A stretch of DNA of 64,000 bases from Sulfopaludibacter sp035606355. GTDB taxonomy: Bacteria > Acidobacteriota > Terriglobia > Bryobacterales > Bryobacteraceae. The DNA lies in NCBI GenBank assembly GCA_035606355.1, contig DATNFO010000041.1:124001-188000 (forward strand). The letters run 5' to 3'. A program made the translations under genes and the position numbers. The notes beneath the pieces were generated by a model that worked only from the letters and a program-made list of their open reading frames with translations, had not been told where the DNA came from and did not search any database. Shown here one piece after another: positions 1-8,078 of the stretch; the stretch's first letter is position 1, and every line of letters starts with the position of its first letter.

Positions 1-90
1 CTCTACAATCTGCATACCCCCTTCGTGGTCGTGTTTCTCGCCTTTGTGGTGGTGTTCGTGATTGCCAACGCGCGGGAGCGGAAGCGATGA
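1..90 (+). CDS. C-terminal end of a membrane protein (partial)
   Basis: An open frame enters from the left edge and ends at TGA 88-90. The last 29 residues read as one hydrophobic segment (PFVVVFLAFVVVFVIA) followed by a short basic tail (NARERKR), so the protein ends in a membrane helix with a probable cytoplasmic tail. It overlaps the PP2C gene by four bases (ATGA), so it is probably the preceding member of the same operon. Too little is visible to name it; in comparable kinase/phosphatase clusters an FHA or other envelope protein could sit here, but that is a guess. Confidence 0.6.
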   Translation, partial: LYNLHTPFVVVFLAFVVVFVIANARERKR

Positions 91-968
91 GCTGGCAATC
101 TGCCGCTGCTTCCGATACCGGGCTCCTCCGCGAGCGCAACGAAGACCGCTACTGGATGGATGCGGCGCGCGGCATCTTTCTGGTGGTCGATGGCGTGGGC
201 GGACACGCAGCCGGTGAACTCGCCGCGCAGACCGCGGTCGATGCCATCCGCGAGACCCTCGGCTCGGAAACCGGTGAAGCCGAACTCCGTATCCGGCGCG
301 CCATCACCGAGGCCAACAACCGGATCTTCGACCTCGCGCAGCAGAGCGCCGAATACAAGGGCATGGGCTGCGTGTTGACGCTCGCCCTAGTGGAGAACGG
401 CGAAGTGATTATCGGCCATGTCGGCGATTCGCGCCTCTACCTGGTTGCGCACGGCGGCATTCGCAAAATCACTAGCGATCATTCGCCCGTCGGCGAAGGC
501 GAGGATGCCGGCGAGTTCAGCGAGCGCGAAGCCATGCGCCACCCGCGCCGCAACGAAGTTTTCCGCGATGTGGGCTCGCGCCGCCGTTCGCCCGGCGACG
601 ATCGCTTCATCGAGATCCGCACGTGCAAATTCCGCCCCGATGCCGCCCTGTTGCTGTGCAGCGACGGACTGACAGACGCGCTCACCTCGTCGCAGGTGCG
701 CGAGATCGTCGAGGGCTATGACGGCGATGCGCGCGCCGTGGCGGCGGAACTGGTGGATGCCGCGAATTTCGCCGGCGGCAGCGACAACGTCACCGCGCTG
801 CTGGTCGCCGGGCCGGAGTTCCGCCCCGGAGTCAATCCTACCCGCCCGCGCGGCGGCGCCACCAGGTTCCGCGGCCGCACGTATTCCTTCACCGGCCGCA
901 CGGCGCTTCTGTTATACGGCCTGTTGCTGGCCATGGCGATCTGGGCAATCGCGAGGGGACTGCGATGA
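87..968 (+). CDS. PP2C-family Ser/Thr protein phosphatase, membrane-anchored
   Basis: A 293-residue PPM/PP2C phosphatase, expected to remove phosphate from Ser/Thr on proteins using two metal ions. Visible motifs in order are DTGLLRERNED near the N-terminus, DGVGGHAAGE, GHVGDSRLY, CSDGLTD and GGSDNVTALL, which hold the metal-binding aspartates of the family. The C-terminus has one hydrophobic helix (TALLLYGLLLAMAIWAI) that should anchor it in the inner membrane with the catalytic domain in the cytoplasm. It overlaps the upstream gene by ATGA and the kinase downstream by four bases. By position it is the counterpart of PstP, the partner phosphatase of the adjacent kinase. The family call is firm; the partner is inferred. 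Confidence 0.93.
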   Translation: MSWQSAAASDTGLLRERNEDRYWMDAARGIFLVVDGVGGHAAGELAAQTAVDAIRETLGSETGEAELRIRRAITEANNRIFDLAQQSAEYKGMGCVLTLALVENGEVIIGHVGDSRLYLVAHGGIRKITSDHSPVGEGEDAGEFSEREAMRHPRRNEVFRDVGSRRRSPGDDRFIEIRTCKFRPDAALLLCSDGLTDALTSSQVREIVEGYDGDARAVAAELVDAANFAGGSDNVTALLVAGPEFRPGVNPTRPRGGATRFRGRTYSFTGRTALLLYGLLLAMAIWAIARGLR

Positions 969-2431
969 GTGCGCCAACGAAAATCGGCCGCTACGAAATT
1001 GTGCGGCGGCTGGGCAAGAGCATGACGGACGTCTACCTGGCCATCGATACCGTCGAAAATCGCAAGGCTGCGCTCAAGCTGATTCCCACCGGCGGAGACG
1101 CCACCAACCGGCTCATCCTCGAAGCTGAGCGGCGCGGCGCGGCCATTCAACAGCAGCTTCAGGAACTCGATTCCCGCATGGTGCAGGTGTACGAGTACGG
1201 CGACCAGGACGGCTACTTCTACATCGCCATGCAGTACGTCGAAGGCCGCAATCTCGCTCAGGAGTTGCACGCCGAAAAGCGCATTGACCCGCAGCGCGCT
1301 GCCATCATCGCCATCGAAATCTGCGAGCAGCTCGCCAAATTTCACTCGCGCGAAACCACCGTAGTGCACGGCGATATCAAGCCGAGCAACATCCACCTCA
1401 GTCCCAACGATACCGTGCGCCTGCTCGATTTCGGCATCGCGAAAACGCTGCGCGCCAACGCGGATTCCACCGCGCACGGTTTCGGAAGCCCCAGCTATTG
1501 CTCGCCGGAGCGGCTGGAGCGCAGCCAGGTGGATGAGCAGAGCGACCTGTGGGCAGTTGGTGCAACCCTCTACGAAATGCTCGCCGGGGTGCCGCCGTAC
1601 CGCGCCGACAACACCCGCAAGCTGGAGCAGTTGATCCGCTCGCTGCGGCCGCCGCGCGCCCTGCCCGCAAGCTGTCCGCGAGTGCTGAAGCTGATCGTCA
1701 GCAAAGCGCTGGCAGGCAAACCGGAGCGCCGCTACAGGTCGGCCGATGCGCTGCGGCAAGACCTGCAGAAGTTCCTGGAACACCGCACCACGCTCGCCGA
1801 AATCGAGCGCCGCGGCGCAGCCGGAGCCACCATGGAGGTGGCGCGCGAAGTCTTGAAGCGAGCCACACGAACCGTGCGCCGCGTCAATCGCGCCCTCAAG
1901 GTCGCCGGCGCAGCCGGTTGGTTTCTCGCGGGAATGGCGCTGTGGATCGGCGGAACCATGGCCGTCCAGGAATGGGCGGCGCATCATCGCATCGCCAAAA
2001 TACCGCCTAAACCTGTATACGTACCCGTACAAGTGCCGCCGCCCGCCAAACCCGAGCCCCCGTACGCCGCTACGGCGGACGCAATTCTCCAGGCGTACCG
2101 CGAAAGCAGGAATCCCAGGCTGCAGCAGTTCGATTGGTACAAGGCCGAGGTTTTGTACGAGCGCGCGGTTGAGTTGGGCGCCTCTGACGACGCTACGGGC
2201 GCTAAGTTGGCGCTGACTCGCGGTTATGCCATGCTCGTGCGCGGCGGAGCGTCGCGGGCCCAGGCGCGCGCAGAATTTTTGAAGGCGGCGGGCAAATTGC
2301 CCTGGCTGCCGACCCCGGCTTCCACCGTCTCCGCCTTCGCCCTCGCGGAGCGCCAGGCATCCGTACCGGTATATAGACAGGTTCGCCACGCCAGGCCACG
2401 GCCTCAAAAGAGGAGAAAATCATGGCGGTAA
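965..2431 (+). CDS. Membrane-anchored Ser/Thr protein kinase (PknA/B-like)
   Basis: A 488-residue Hanks-type kinase. The kinase domain covers about residues 7-270: the candidate ATP-anchoring lysine is K38 (KAALKLI), the catalytic loop is HGDIKPSN with D137, the DFG motif is D155-F156-G157, and GSPSYCSPE follows. Two points are odd. The glycine-rich loop is degenerate (RLGKSMTDVYLA, not GxGxxG). The catalytic loop is HGD rather than HRD, so this is a non-RD kinase and may not depend on activation-loop phosphorylation in the usual way. A membrane helix lies at about 316-335, and the C-terminal part looks TPR-like rather than PASTA. It overlaps the phosphatase and the downstream SEDS-PBP gene. 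Substrates are unknown; the neighbouring FHA protein is an obvious candidate. Confidence 0.93.
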   Translation: MSAPTKIGRYEIVRRLGKSMTDVYLAIDTVENRKAALKLIPTGGDATNRLILEAERRGAAIQQQLQELDSRMVQVYEYGDQDGYFYIAMQYVEGRNLAQELHAEKRIDPQRAAIIAIEICEQLAKFHSRETTVVHGDIKPSNIHLSPNDTVRLLDFGIAKTLRANADSTAHGFGSPSYCSPERLERSQVDEQSDLWAVGATLYEMLAGVPPYRADNTRKLEQLIRSLRPPRALPASCPRVLKLIVSKALAGKPERRYRSADALRQDLQKFLEHRTTLAEIERRGAAGATMEVAREVLKRATRTVRRVNRALKVAGAAGWFLAGMALWIGGTMAVQEWAAHHRIAKIPPKPVYVPVQVPPPAKPEPPYAATADAILQAYRESRNPRLQQFDWYKAEVLYERAVELGASDDATGAKLALTRGYAMLVRGGASRAQARAEFLKAAGKLPWLPTPASTVSAFALAERQASVPVYRQVRHARPRPQKRRKSWR

Positions 2432-5400
2432 CCAGAAGTTGGGCGGGACAAAAAACCCGGCCGTTCCTCATCTCCGTCGGCAAGCCCGCGCGCGCGAAAT
2501 TCGGATTGCCGTGGCTCGCTGTCGCATCGCTGCTGATCGTCGCAGGTCTCGCCATGGTGTATGACGCGAAGGTGCAGCGCGGGGAAACGGCGTCGCAGGC
2601 CATCAACGTCAACACGGTCACCGCGCCGGAACAATTGCTGCCGCTTGTCGAATCGATTCCCAATCGCGCTGACCGCGAAGCCGCGTCTCAAACCGTCTTC
2701 GATTTTTTGCAGCGCGCCAAGCCAATCCGCAACGCGGGCGCCCTTTCGCGATTGCGCGTGCTGCGCCTCGGCAAAGTGAAATCGCTCCTCATCGTGCGCA
2801 CGCCGCAGGAATTTCGCATCGAGCTTTTGAAGTACTGCGCGCTCTATTTCGCCGGCTTCTGGATGGTCGCGCTGTTATGGCGATGGGCGCGTTTTCCGGG
2901 CGATCGCGCGCTGCTGCCCGCGCTGCAACTGCTCAGCGGTATCGGCTTCATTCTGATGTTCAGCATGCGCGACCCGCTGCGCGACACGCTGGAATTCCAG
3001 AAGTTCTCCGTCGGCTGCTTCGCCGGTTGCATTGTGCTCGCGTTGGCGGCGGTGCGCTGGTTCGATTACCGCCGCCTCTCCGATTGGTGTTACACGCCGC
3101 TGTTCGCCGCGATGGCGCTCTTCGGTTTGCTGCTCGCCTTCGGCAAAGGGCCGGCTGGGAACGATGCCAAGGTCAACCTCGGCCCGTTCCAGCCCGTCGA
3201 GCTCATTAAGATCCTGGTCATCATCTTTTTGGCGGGATACTTCACCCGCAACTGGGAGCGGCTGCGCGACCTGCGGGAAAAACGCGTCTTCGCCCGTGTT
3301 TTTCAGCGTTTCGGAGTGCCGCGCCTGGAGCACATTCTGCCGGTGATGGCCGCGGTAGCCGTCGGCATCGCCATTTTCTTCGTGCTCAAGGACCTTGGCC
3401 CCGCGCTCGTCACCTTCTTCGTGTTCCTCTCGATGTTTGCGATCGCGCGCGGCCGCCCCGGCCTGGCAATCGCGGGCATCCTCATTATGGTGAGCTCCGT
3501 TGTGGCCGGCTATCGACTCGGCCAACCGCACACGGTCGTCGAGCGCATAGACATGTGGCTCGCGCCCTGGGACAACAACGTTCACGGCGGCGATCAGCTC
3601 GCGCACGGCTTGTGGGCGCTCTCGACCGGCGGACCCACCGGCAGCGGTCCGGGTTGGGGCGATCCCGAAATGATTCCCGCCGGCAATACGGACCTGGTGC
3701 TTCCCGCCATCGGCGAGGAGTGGGGCTTCGTCGGTGTCGCGGGAATATGCCTGCTGTTCGGCTTCCTGGTGTCGCGTGCGTTCCGGGCAGCCAGTCGAGC
3801 CGCCACGCAATTCGGATTCTTTCTCGCTCTCGGGCTCGGCTGCCTCATCGCCTACGAAATACTCCTGATCTCTTCGGGCGTGCTCGGCGCGCTGCCGCTT
3901 TCGGGCGTGGTTTCGCCGTTCCTCAGCTCCGGCAATACCGCGATGCTGGCGAACTTCCTGATCTTCGCGCTGATCGCGTCCGTCTCGGCCGACCCCGAAG
4001 AGGGCGAGCCGAGCCACATCCTGCGCATCCGTCATCTGAAAATTGTGTTGGCGTGCGTCGCCGCTGTCTTGTTAGCGTTCGCCGCGCGCTACCAGATCGT
4101 CGACGCCGACGACACGCTCGCGCGCGACGCGCATTCCTTCGAGCAGGACGGCGTGAAGCGGCCGCAGCACAATCCTCGCATGAACTCGCTGGCCCGCGAA
4201 ATTCCGCGCGGCACCATCTTTGACCGCAATGGCATTCCACTCGCCACCAGCAGTTGGGACGAATTGCAGCAGCACCGGCAGCAGTATTCCGATCTCGGAG
4301 TTTCGCTGGACCAGGCGGCCTCGCGCTTCGATTCGCGCCACTATCCCTTCGGAGCCGCCGCCGAACATCTGATTGGGGATGTTCGCACCGGCGAGAACTT
4401 TCACGCCAGCAACGCCTCGCTGGTCGAGCACGATTCCAACCAGCATCTGCAGGGGTATCAATACGCGGAGCTGGCGCGTCTGGTGCGCTACCGTCACCAG
4501 CCCGGGAATCCGGACGTGGCGCGAGTGCTGGCGCGCGACCGCAATATCCACCTGACGCTCGACATTCGCCTGCAGCTCAAGGCGAAGGAAATTCTGGAGC
4601 GGCATCTCGCGGAAACGCACAATGACAAGGGGTCCGTGGTAGTGATGGATTCGGCTACCGGGGATGTGCTGGCGATGGTCAGCGCGCCCGCGCCGCTGCC
4701 GCCCTCCCAGCGCTCCGCCGCGCCTTCGCCCGATGAGCTGCTGGACCGCGCCCGCTACGGCCAGTATCCGCCGGGCTCCACGTTCAAGCTCGTCACCGCG
4801 ATCGCGGCGTTGAGCGGCAATCCCGAACTGCGGCATCGCACCTTCCTGTGCCACGGTTTGGGCGATGGCCGCGCGGGCACCGTCATCCCCGGTTGGAATC
4901 GCGCGATCAAAGACGATATCGGCGACCACGCGCACGGCACGCTCGATATGGAGCGCGCCATCACTGTTTCGTGCAACGCGTATTTTGCGCAGCTTGGCGT
5001 CAACGACGTCGGCTCGCAGCGTCTTGCCGAAACCGCGGCGAAGATGGGCATTTCGACGGGCGACCCCGCGGAATTGCGGCGCTATCTTCCGTTCGCGGCA
5101 TACGGTCAGGGCCCGGTGCTCATCTCGCCGTTCAAGATGGCGCGCGTGGCGGCGGCCATCGCCGCGGATGGACGAATGCCGGAGGGCCGGTGGATCGGCG
5201 ACGCCAACAATCCCCGCACGGACGCGCCGCTCGTTATGCTGCCGCCCGAGCAGGCGCGCTTCCTCGCCGGCGCCATGCGAAAAGTGGTGACGGAAGGAAC
5301 GGCACGGCGCGCGATGGCGGGCTCTGCCATTGCGATCGCCGGAAAAACGGGCACGGCGCAAATGGATACGGGCATGCCGCATGCGTGGTTCGCCGGGTTC

Positions 5401-5529
5401 GCTCCGGCGGACGGCGCGCGGCGTATCGCGTTTGCCGTGCTCGTGGAGCATGGCGGATACGGCGGGGCGGTGTCTGCGCCCATCGCCAGGGAAGTAGTGG
5501 AAGCAGCCGCGGAGTTGCACATCTTATGA
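2422..5529 (+). CDS. SEDS (RodA/FtsW) - class B penicillin-binding protein fusion
   Basis: One 1035-residue chain that appears to join both activities of a peptidoglycan synthase. After a first helix (about residues 33-50) and a short soluble segment, residues 130-560 form a multi-pass SEDS glycosyltransferase with signatures such as STGGPTGSGPGWGD, PAGNTDLVLPAIGEEWGF and PLSGVVSPFLSSGNTAML. From about residue 595 (RGTIFDRNGIPLA) a class B PBP begins: the acylated serine is S786 in GSTFK (S786-K789), the SxN motif is S850-C851-N852, and the KTG motif is K975-T976-G977. All three transpeptidase motifs are intact. RodA and PbpA are usually separate neighbouring genes. The start gives a 10-base overlap with the kinase, and the stop overlaps the FHA gene (ATGA). 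Confidence 0.93.
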   Translation: MAVTRSWAGQKTRPFLISVGKPARAKFGLPWLAVASLLIVAGLAMVYDAKVQRGETASQAINVNTVTAPEQLLPLVESIPNRADREAASQTVFDFLQRAKPIRNAGALSRLRVLRLGKVKSLLIVRTPQEFRIELLKYCALYFAGFWMVALLWRWARFPGDRALLPALQLLSGIGFILMFSMRDPLRDTLEFQKFSVGCFAGCIVLALAAVRWFDYRRLSDWCYTPLFAAMALFGLLLAFGKGPAGNDAKVNLGPFQPVELIKILVIIFLAGYFTRNWERLRDLREKRVFARVFQRFGVPRLEHILPVMAAVAVGIAIFFVLKDLGPALVTFFVFLSMFAIARGRPGLAIAGILIMVSSVVAGYRLGQPHTVVERIDMWLAPWDNNVHGGDQLAHGLWALSTGGPTGSGPGWGDPEMIPAGNTDLVLPAIGEEWGFVGVAGICLLFGFLVSRAFRAASRAATQFGFFLALGLGCLIAYEILLISSGVLGALPLSGVVSPFLSSGNTAMLANFLIFALIASVSADPEEGEPSHILRIRHLKIVLACVAAVLLAFAARYQIVDADDTLARDAHSFEQDGVKRPQHNPRMNSLAREIPRGTIFDRNGIPLATSSWDELQQHRQQYSDLGVSLDQAASRFDSRHYPFGAAAEHLIGDVRTGENFHASNASLVEHDSNQHLQGYQYAELARLVRYRHQPGNPDVARVLARDRNIHLTLDIRLQLKAKEILERHLAETHNDKGSVVVMDSATGDVLAMVSAPAPLPPSQRSAAPSPDELLDRARYGQYPPGSTFKLVTAIAALSGNPELRHRTFLCHGLGDGRAGTVIPGWNRAIKDDIGDHAHGTLDMERAITVSCNAYFAQLGVNDVGSQRLAETAAKMGISTGDPAELRRYLPFAAYGQGPVLISPFKMARVAAAIAADGRMPEGRWIGDANNPRTDAPLVMLPPEQARFLAGAMRKVVTEGTARRAMAGSAIAIAGKTGTAQMDTGMPHAWFAGFAPADGARRIAFAVLVEHGGYGGAVSAPIAREVVEAAAELHIL

Positions 5530-6323
5530 AAGTCGCTGAGTTTCTGGAGAAGTTCGGACGCGCGGTTTTCGAGAGCCCGCTTTCGGCTGCCACCACGGGC
5601 GAGGTTCCCGAGGAGTTGGCGGAGATCCGGCTCGCCGTGCTGGATCGCGTGAAGGAGAAAAGTTATCGCGCGGGCGGCAAGAAAGTCTTTCCGTTCGACC
5701 GGATTCGCGTGGAAATACGCGGCGTGGATGAGAGCCGCCGCGACCTGTTCGCGGGCGTCTTCTTCCGCCGGTACCTGGAGCATGAAGTGTGCAACGCGCT
5801 GCATGGCGCAGGCTGCCGCTTTCCCGAAAAACTGCGGGTGGATATCGAGCCGCTTACCGGGTTTCCGCAAAGCGGCGAGCCGTGGCTGATTGTCGAGGCG
5901 CTGTCGCAGCAAAGCGCGGCAGCGGGCGCTCGCACCGGCGTGCTGGAAGTTTCCGCTGGTGATGCTAACGTGCAGCGCCTGCGCCTCGAAAAGCCGCGCA
6001 TCAACATCGGCCGGGTGGTGGACGTCTACCGCGACGGCGGATTGCACAGGCGCAACGATCTCGCCTTCGCGGCGGAGACCGAAATCAACGCGTCCGTCTC
6101 ACGCGAACACGCGCACATCACCTTTGACCGCGTAAGCGGCGAGTATCGTGTGTTCAATGATCGCTGGTACGCGCGCGACGGCAAGGCAAGCACCGAATGC
6201 GGAATCTGGATCGTGCGCGACGGCATGAGCCAGGAAGTGCATCGGACGTCGCGCGGCGCAAAATTGGAGCCCGGAGACGAGATCCACTTCGGACGGGCGG
6301 TAGTGGTGTTCGGGTTGGAGTAG
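5526..6323 (+). CDS. FhaA-like protein: N-terminal DUF3662-type region plus C-terminal FHA domain
   Basis: A 265-residue soluble protein. Residues 1-135 (KVAEFLEKFGRAVFES onward) resemble the N-terminal domain of mycobacterial FhaA. Residues 155-265 form an FHA domain with INIGR, SREHAHI and a glycine-rich end (GDEIHFGRAVVVFGLE). FHA domains bind phosphothreonine peptides, so a role reading the product of the kinase two genes upstream is likely. The start ATG at 5526 overlaps the stop of the SEDS-PBP gene. The last coding bases and stop are repeated, slightly changed, at 6665-6689 inside a local duplication. The FHA call is firm; the FhaA relationship is good but rests on memory of the family. 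Confidence 0.85.
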   Translation: MKVAEFLEKFGRAVFESPLSAATTGEVPEELAEIRLAVLDRVKEKSYRAGGKKVFPFDRIRVEIRGVDESRRDLFAGVFFRRYLEHEVCNALHGAGCRFPEKLRVDIEPLTGFPQSGEPWLIVEALSQQSAAAGARTGVLEVSAGDANVQRLRLEKPRINIGRVVDVYRDGGLHRRNDLAFAAETEINASVSREHAHITFDRVSGEYRVFNDRWYARDGKASTECGIWIVRDGMSQEVHRTSRGAKLEPGDEIHFGRAVVVFGLE

Positions 6324-6900
6324 ACGGGCCTCAGCCCAGGACCGTCCCCGTGCCGCCACCGGCGCTCTCCCAGGACGTCCCTGCCTCCGACTGCGCCGCG
6401 CGTACGATCGCCAGCGCCATCACCTTCCCATATTCCGGCGACACCACTGACGATGTGATCTCGCCCACTTCCGCCCCGCCGGCCGATAACTTCGTCCCCG
6501 CTGCCACCGGCGCCGCCGCATCCATCGCCACGCTCTCCAACGCCGTCCCTGCCTCCGACTGCGCCGTCCGTACGATCGCCAGCGCCAACACCTTCCCATA
6601 TTCCGGCGACACCACTGACGATGTGATCTCGCCCACTTCCGCCGCCGCATCCATCGCCACCCGACGGTATGGTGTTCGGTCTCGAGTAGACGGGCCTCAG
6701 CCCAGGACCGTCCCCGTGCCGCCGCCAGCGCTCTCCAACGCCGTCCCTGCCTCCGACTGCGCCGTCCGTACGATCGCCAGCGCCATCACCTTCCCATATT
6801 CCGGCGACACCACTGACGATGTGATCTCGCCCACTTCCGCCCCGCCGGCCGATAACTTCGTCCCCGCTGCCACGGGCGCCGCCGCATCCATCGCCACCCG
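6301..6900. repeat. Local duplication of the convergent gene junction (FHA 3' end / ygfZ 3' end)
   Basis: The block near 6301-6535 (end of the FHA gene, its TAG, GACGGGCCTCAGCCCAGG, then the ygfZ tail) recurs near 6665-6900, a spacing of about 365 bases. The second copy carries a worn FHA end (GTGTTCGGTCTCGAGTAG at 6672-6689) before the true ygfZ stop. A third, shorter copy of the ygfZ tail lies between them at about 6533-6660. Shared landmarks such as TTCCCATATTCCGGCGACAC occur near 6425, 6593 and 6790. This accounts for all 373 bases between the two genes; nothing else is seen there. Confidence 0.9.
6331..6660 (-). pseudogene. Two tandem fragments of the YgfZ C-terminal region
   Basis: Read on the minus strand, this stretch is an open frame of 109 codons consisting only of two joined copies of the last 45-60 residues of the adjacent YgfZ protein. 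Both contain EVGEITSSVVSPEYGKV followed by an ALAIVR segment, and the second ends in GGGTGTVLG and the same stop. The first copy lacks 13 residues (PVAAGTKLSAGGA), an in-frame loss of 39 bases. There is no folate-binding core and no plausible start signal, so this is best read as duplicated debris rather than a protein. Both fragments remain in frame, which suggests the duplication is fairly recent or has been homogenised. Confidence 0.8.
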
Positions 6901-7635
6901 CACCAGCTTCTTGTTCACATGCCCCTGCGCGCGAATCCGCTCCACGATCTCCTGCCCGATATAGCAGCCCTTCGTGAAATTCACCGCGTGCATCTGCTGC
7001 GTCTCCTGCGGCAGGCTCGTCTCCCGTATATCCACTCCGTACCGCGGACGGCCGTTCTCGATCGCCACCACGCGCGCATCCTCTTCCGTCGCCGGCGCCG
7101 CGCCCGCCGCCTCCAGTTTGCGCACCAGTTCCGCGCGCCCGTCCACGCCGCAATAAATGCGATACCCCGGCTGGCCCGAAGCGCTCACCGCCGCGATAGT
7201 GCAATCGTTCCACTGCACGTGCGAGTAGTCGGCGCCCGGAGCAGCCGCGCCGAGCGACGCCAGCACTGCCGCGGACGCCGGACCTTCCAGCGCAATCGCC
7301 GCCGTCGCGTCCGTCACGTCTTCCAGCTCCACCTGGTCCGCGATGATGTACTTGCGGATCAGTTGCGGAACTTTCTCGCGCAGGTCCGCCTGCGTGTCGA
7401 TCAGAAAATGCTCCGCGAAACAAAACAGGTACAGGTCCGCCTGTATGCGGCCCTGTGGGGATAGCAGGAACGCATAGCAGCCGCTGCCCGGCGTCATCCT
7501 TTTCACTTCGTTGGTCGTCAGATTGTGCAGCAGGCGCGCACGGTCCCGGCCGCGCGCCACAATGCGCCCGCGCGCGGAAACGTCCAGCATCGCGGCGCCC
7601 CGCCGGAGCGCTTCATAACCCGGAGTCGTCGTCAT
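6697..7635 (-). CDS. ygfZ: YgfZ/GcvT-fold folate-binding protein (Fe-S cluster maintenance)
   Basis: A 312-residue protein of the GcvT-like folate-binding fold. The diagnostic YgfZ motif KGCYIGQE is present at about residues 222-229, with RIRAQGHVNKKL just after it. In other bacteria the family supports repair or assembly of certain iron-sulfur enzymes using tetrahydrofolate. The ATG at 7635 was chosen; a GTG two codons upstream (7641) directly abuts the stop of the next gene and is an alternative. The gene follows the small membrane-protein gene on the same strand with almost no gap. Its 3' end has been copied twice into the downstream spacer, but the copy with the intact gene looks complete. 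Confidence 0.9.
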   Translation of the reverse strand: MTTTPGYEALRRGAAMLDVSARGRIVARGRDRARLLHNLTTNEVKRMTPGSGCYAFLLSPQGRIQADLYLFCFAEHFLIDTQADLREKVPQLIRKYIIADQVELEDVTDATAAIALEGPASAAVLASLGAAAPGADYSHVQWNDCTIAAVSASGQPGYRIYCGVDGRAELVRKLEAAGAAPATEEDARVVAIENGRPRYGVDIRETSLPQETQQMHAVNFTKGCYIGQEIVERIRAQGHVNKKLVRVAMDAAAPVAAGTKLSAGGAEVGEITSSVVSPEYGKVMALAIVRTAQSEAGTALESAGGGTGTVLG

Positions 7636-7641
7636 ATTCAC

Positions 7642-8055
7642 TTAATAGATGCGGCTCAGCCATGCCGAGATGAAGATAATCGCGAACCCCGAAATCAGGG
7701 TGCCCGTCAGCATGCGCCCGCGCCGCGGATTGTTCGGCCGCGCGATCAGCACCGCCACCGCGAACACATGCAACACCAGGAGAATCTTGATGCCGAACAA
7801 CATGTGGTAATACGCCGTGTGCCCGCGCGCAATCAGCAGCCGGTAAATGCCCGAAACAATCAGCGCGATAATCGCCGCCGTCACCACCGGATGAAACGCT
7901 GCTGCGGAGCGGTTTTCCGCCGCCTGGCGCGCGTCCGCCGGCAAGCCGCTCAGCGCACGCGTCTCCACCAGGCGCGCATACAACAGACTGCCGACAAGCG
8001 CCGCGACTGAGGAAATATGCACCCAGCGCATGATGATCGTGAGAATGTCCGGCAT
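7642..8055 (-). CDS. Small four-helix integral membrane protein, unknown function
   Basis: About 137 residues with four hydrophobic segments: IIMRWVHISSVAALVGSLLY, PVVTAAIIALIVSGIYRLL, MLFGIKILLVLHVFAVAVL and a final GTLISGFAIIFISAW. A tryptophan-histidine pair lies in helix 1 (RWVHIS), a pattern also seen in CopD-like and DUF2269-like membrane proteins, but I cannot assign a family. The ATG at 8055 is preferred over an upstream TTG at 8070, which would run into the divergent gene's control region. Only 23 bases separate it from the divergent MBL gene, so the two share a promoter region. The stop is next to the ygfZ start, suggesting co-transcription. Confidence 0.75.
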   Translation of the reverse strand: MPDILTIIMRWVHISSVAALVGSLLYARLVETRALSGLPADARQAAENRSAAAFHPVVTAAIIALIVSGIYRLLIARGHTAYYHMLFGIKILLVLHVFAVAVLIARPNNPRRGRMLTGTLISGFAIIFISAWLSRIY

Positions 8056-8078
8056 GCCCTGAGTATACAATCGGGCGT

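Noticed and set aside
716..2407. 563-codon open frame on the minus strand opposite the phosphatase and kinase genes
   Set aside because: It lies antisense to the PP2C and kinase genes, both with clear motifs. Composition is Arg/Ala-rich as expected of a high-GC shadow, and no domain is recognisable.
6026..7423. 465-codon minus-strand frame crossing the FHA gene, the repeats and ygfZ
   Set aside because: Gly/Arg-rich shadow in a frame different from ygfZ. Its apparent internal repeats merely reflect the duplicated DNA.
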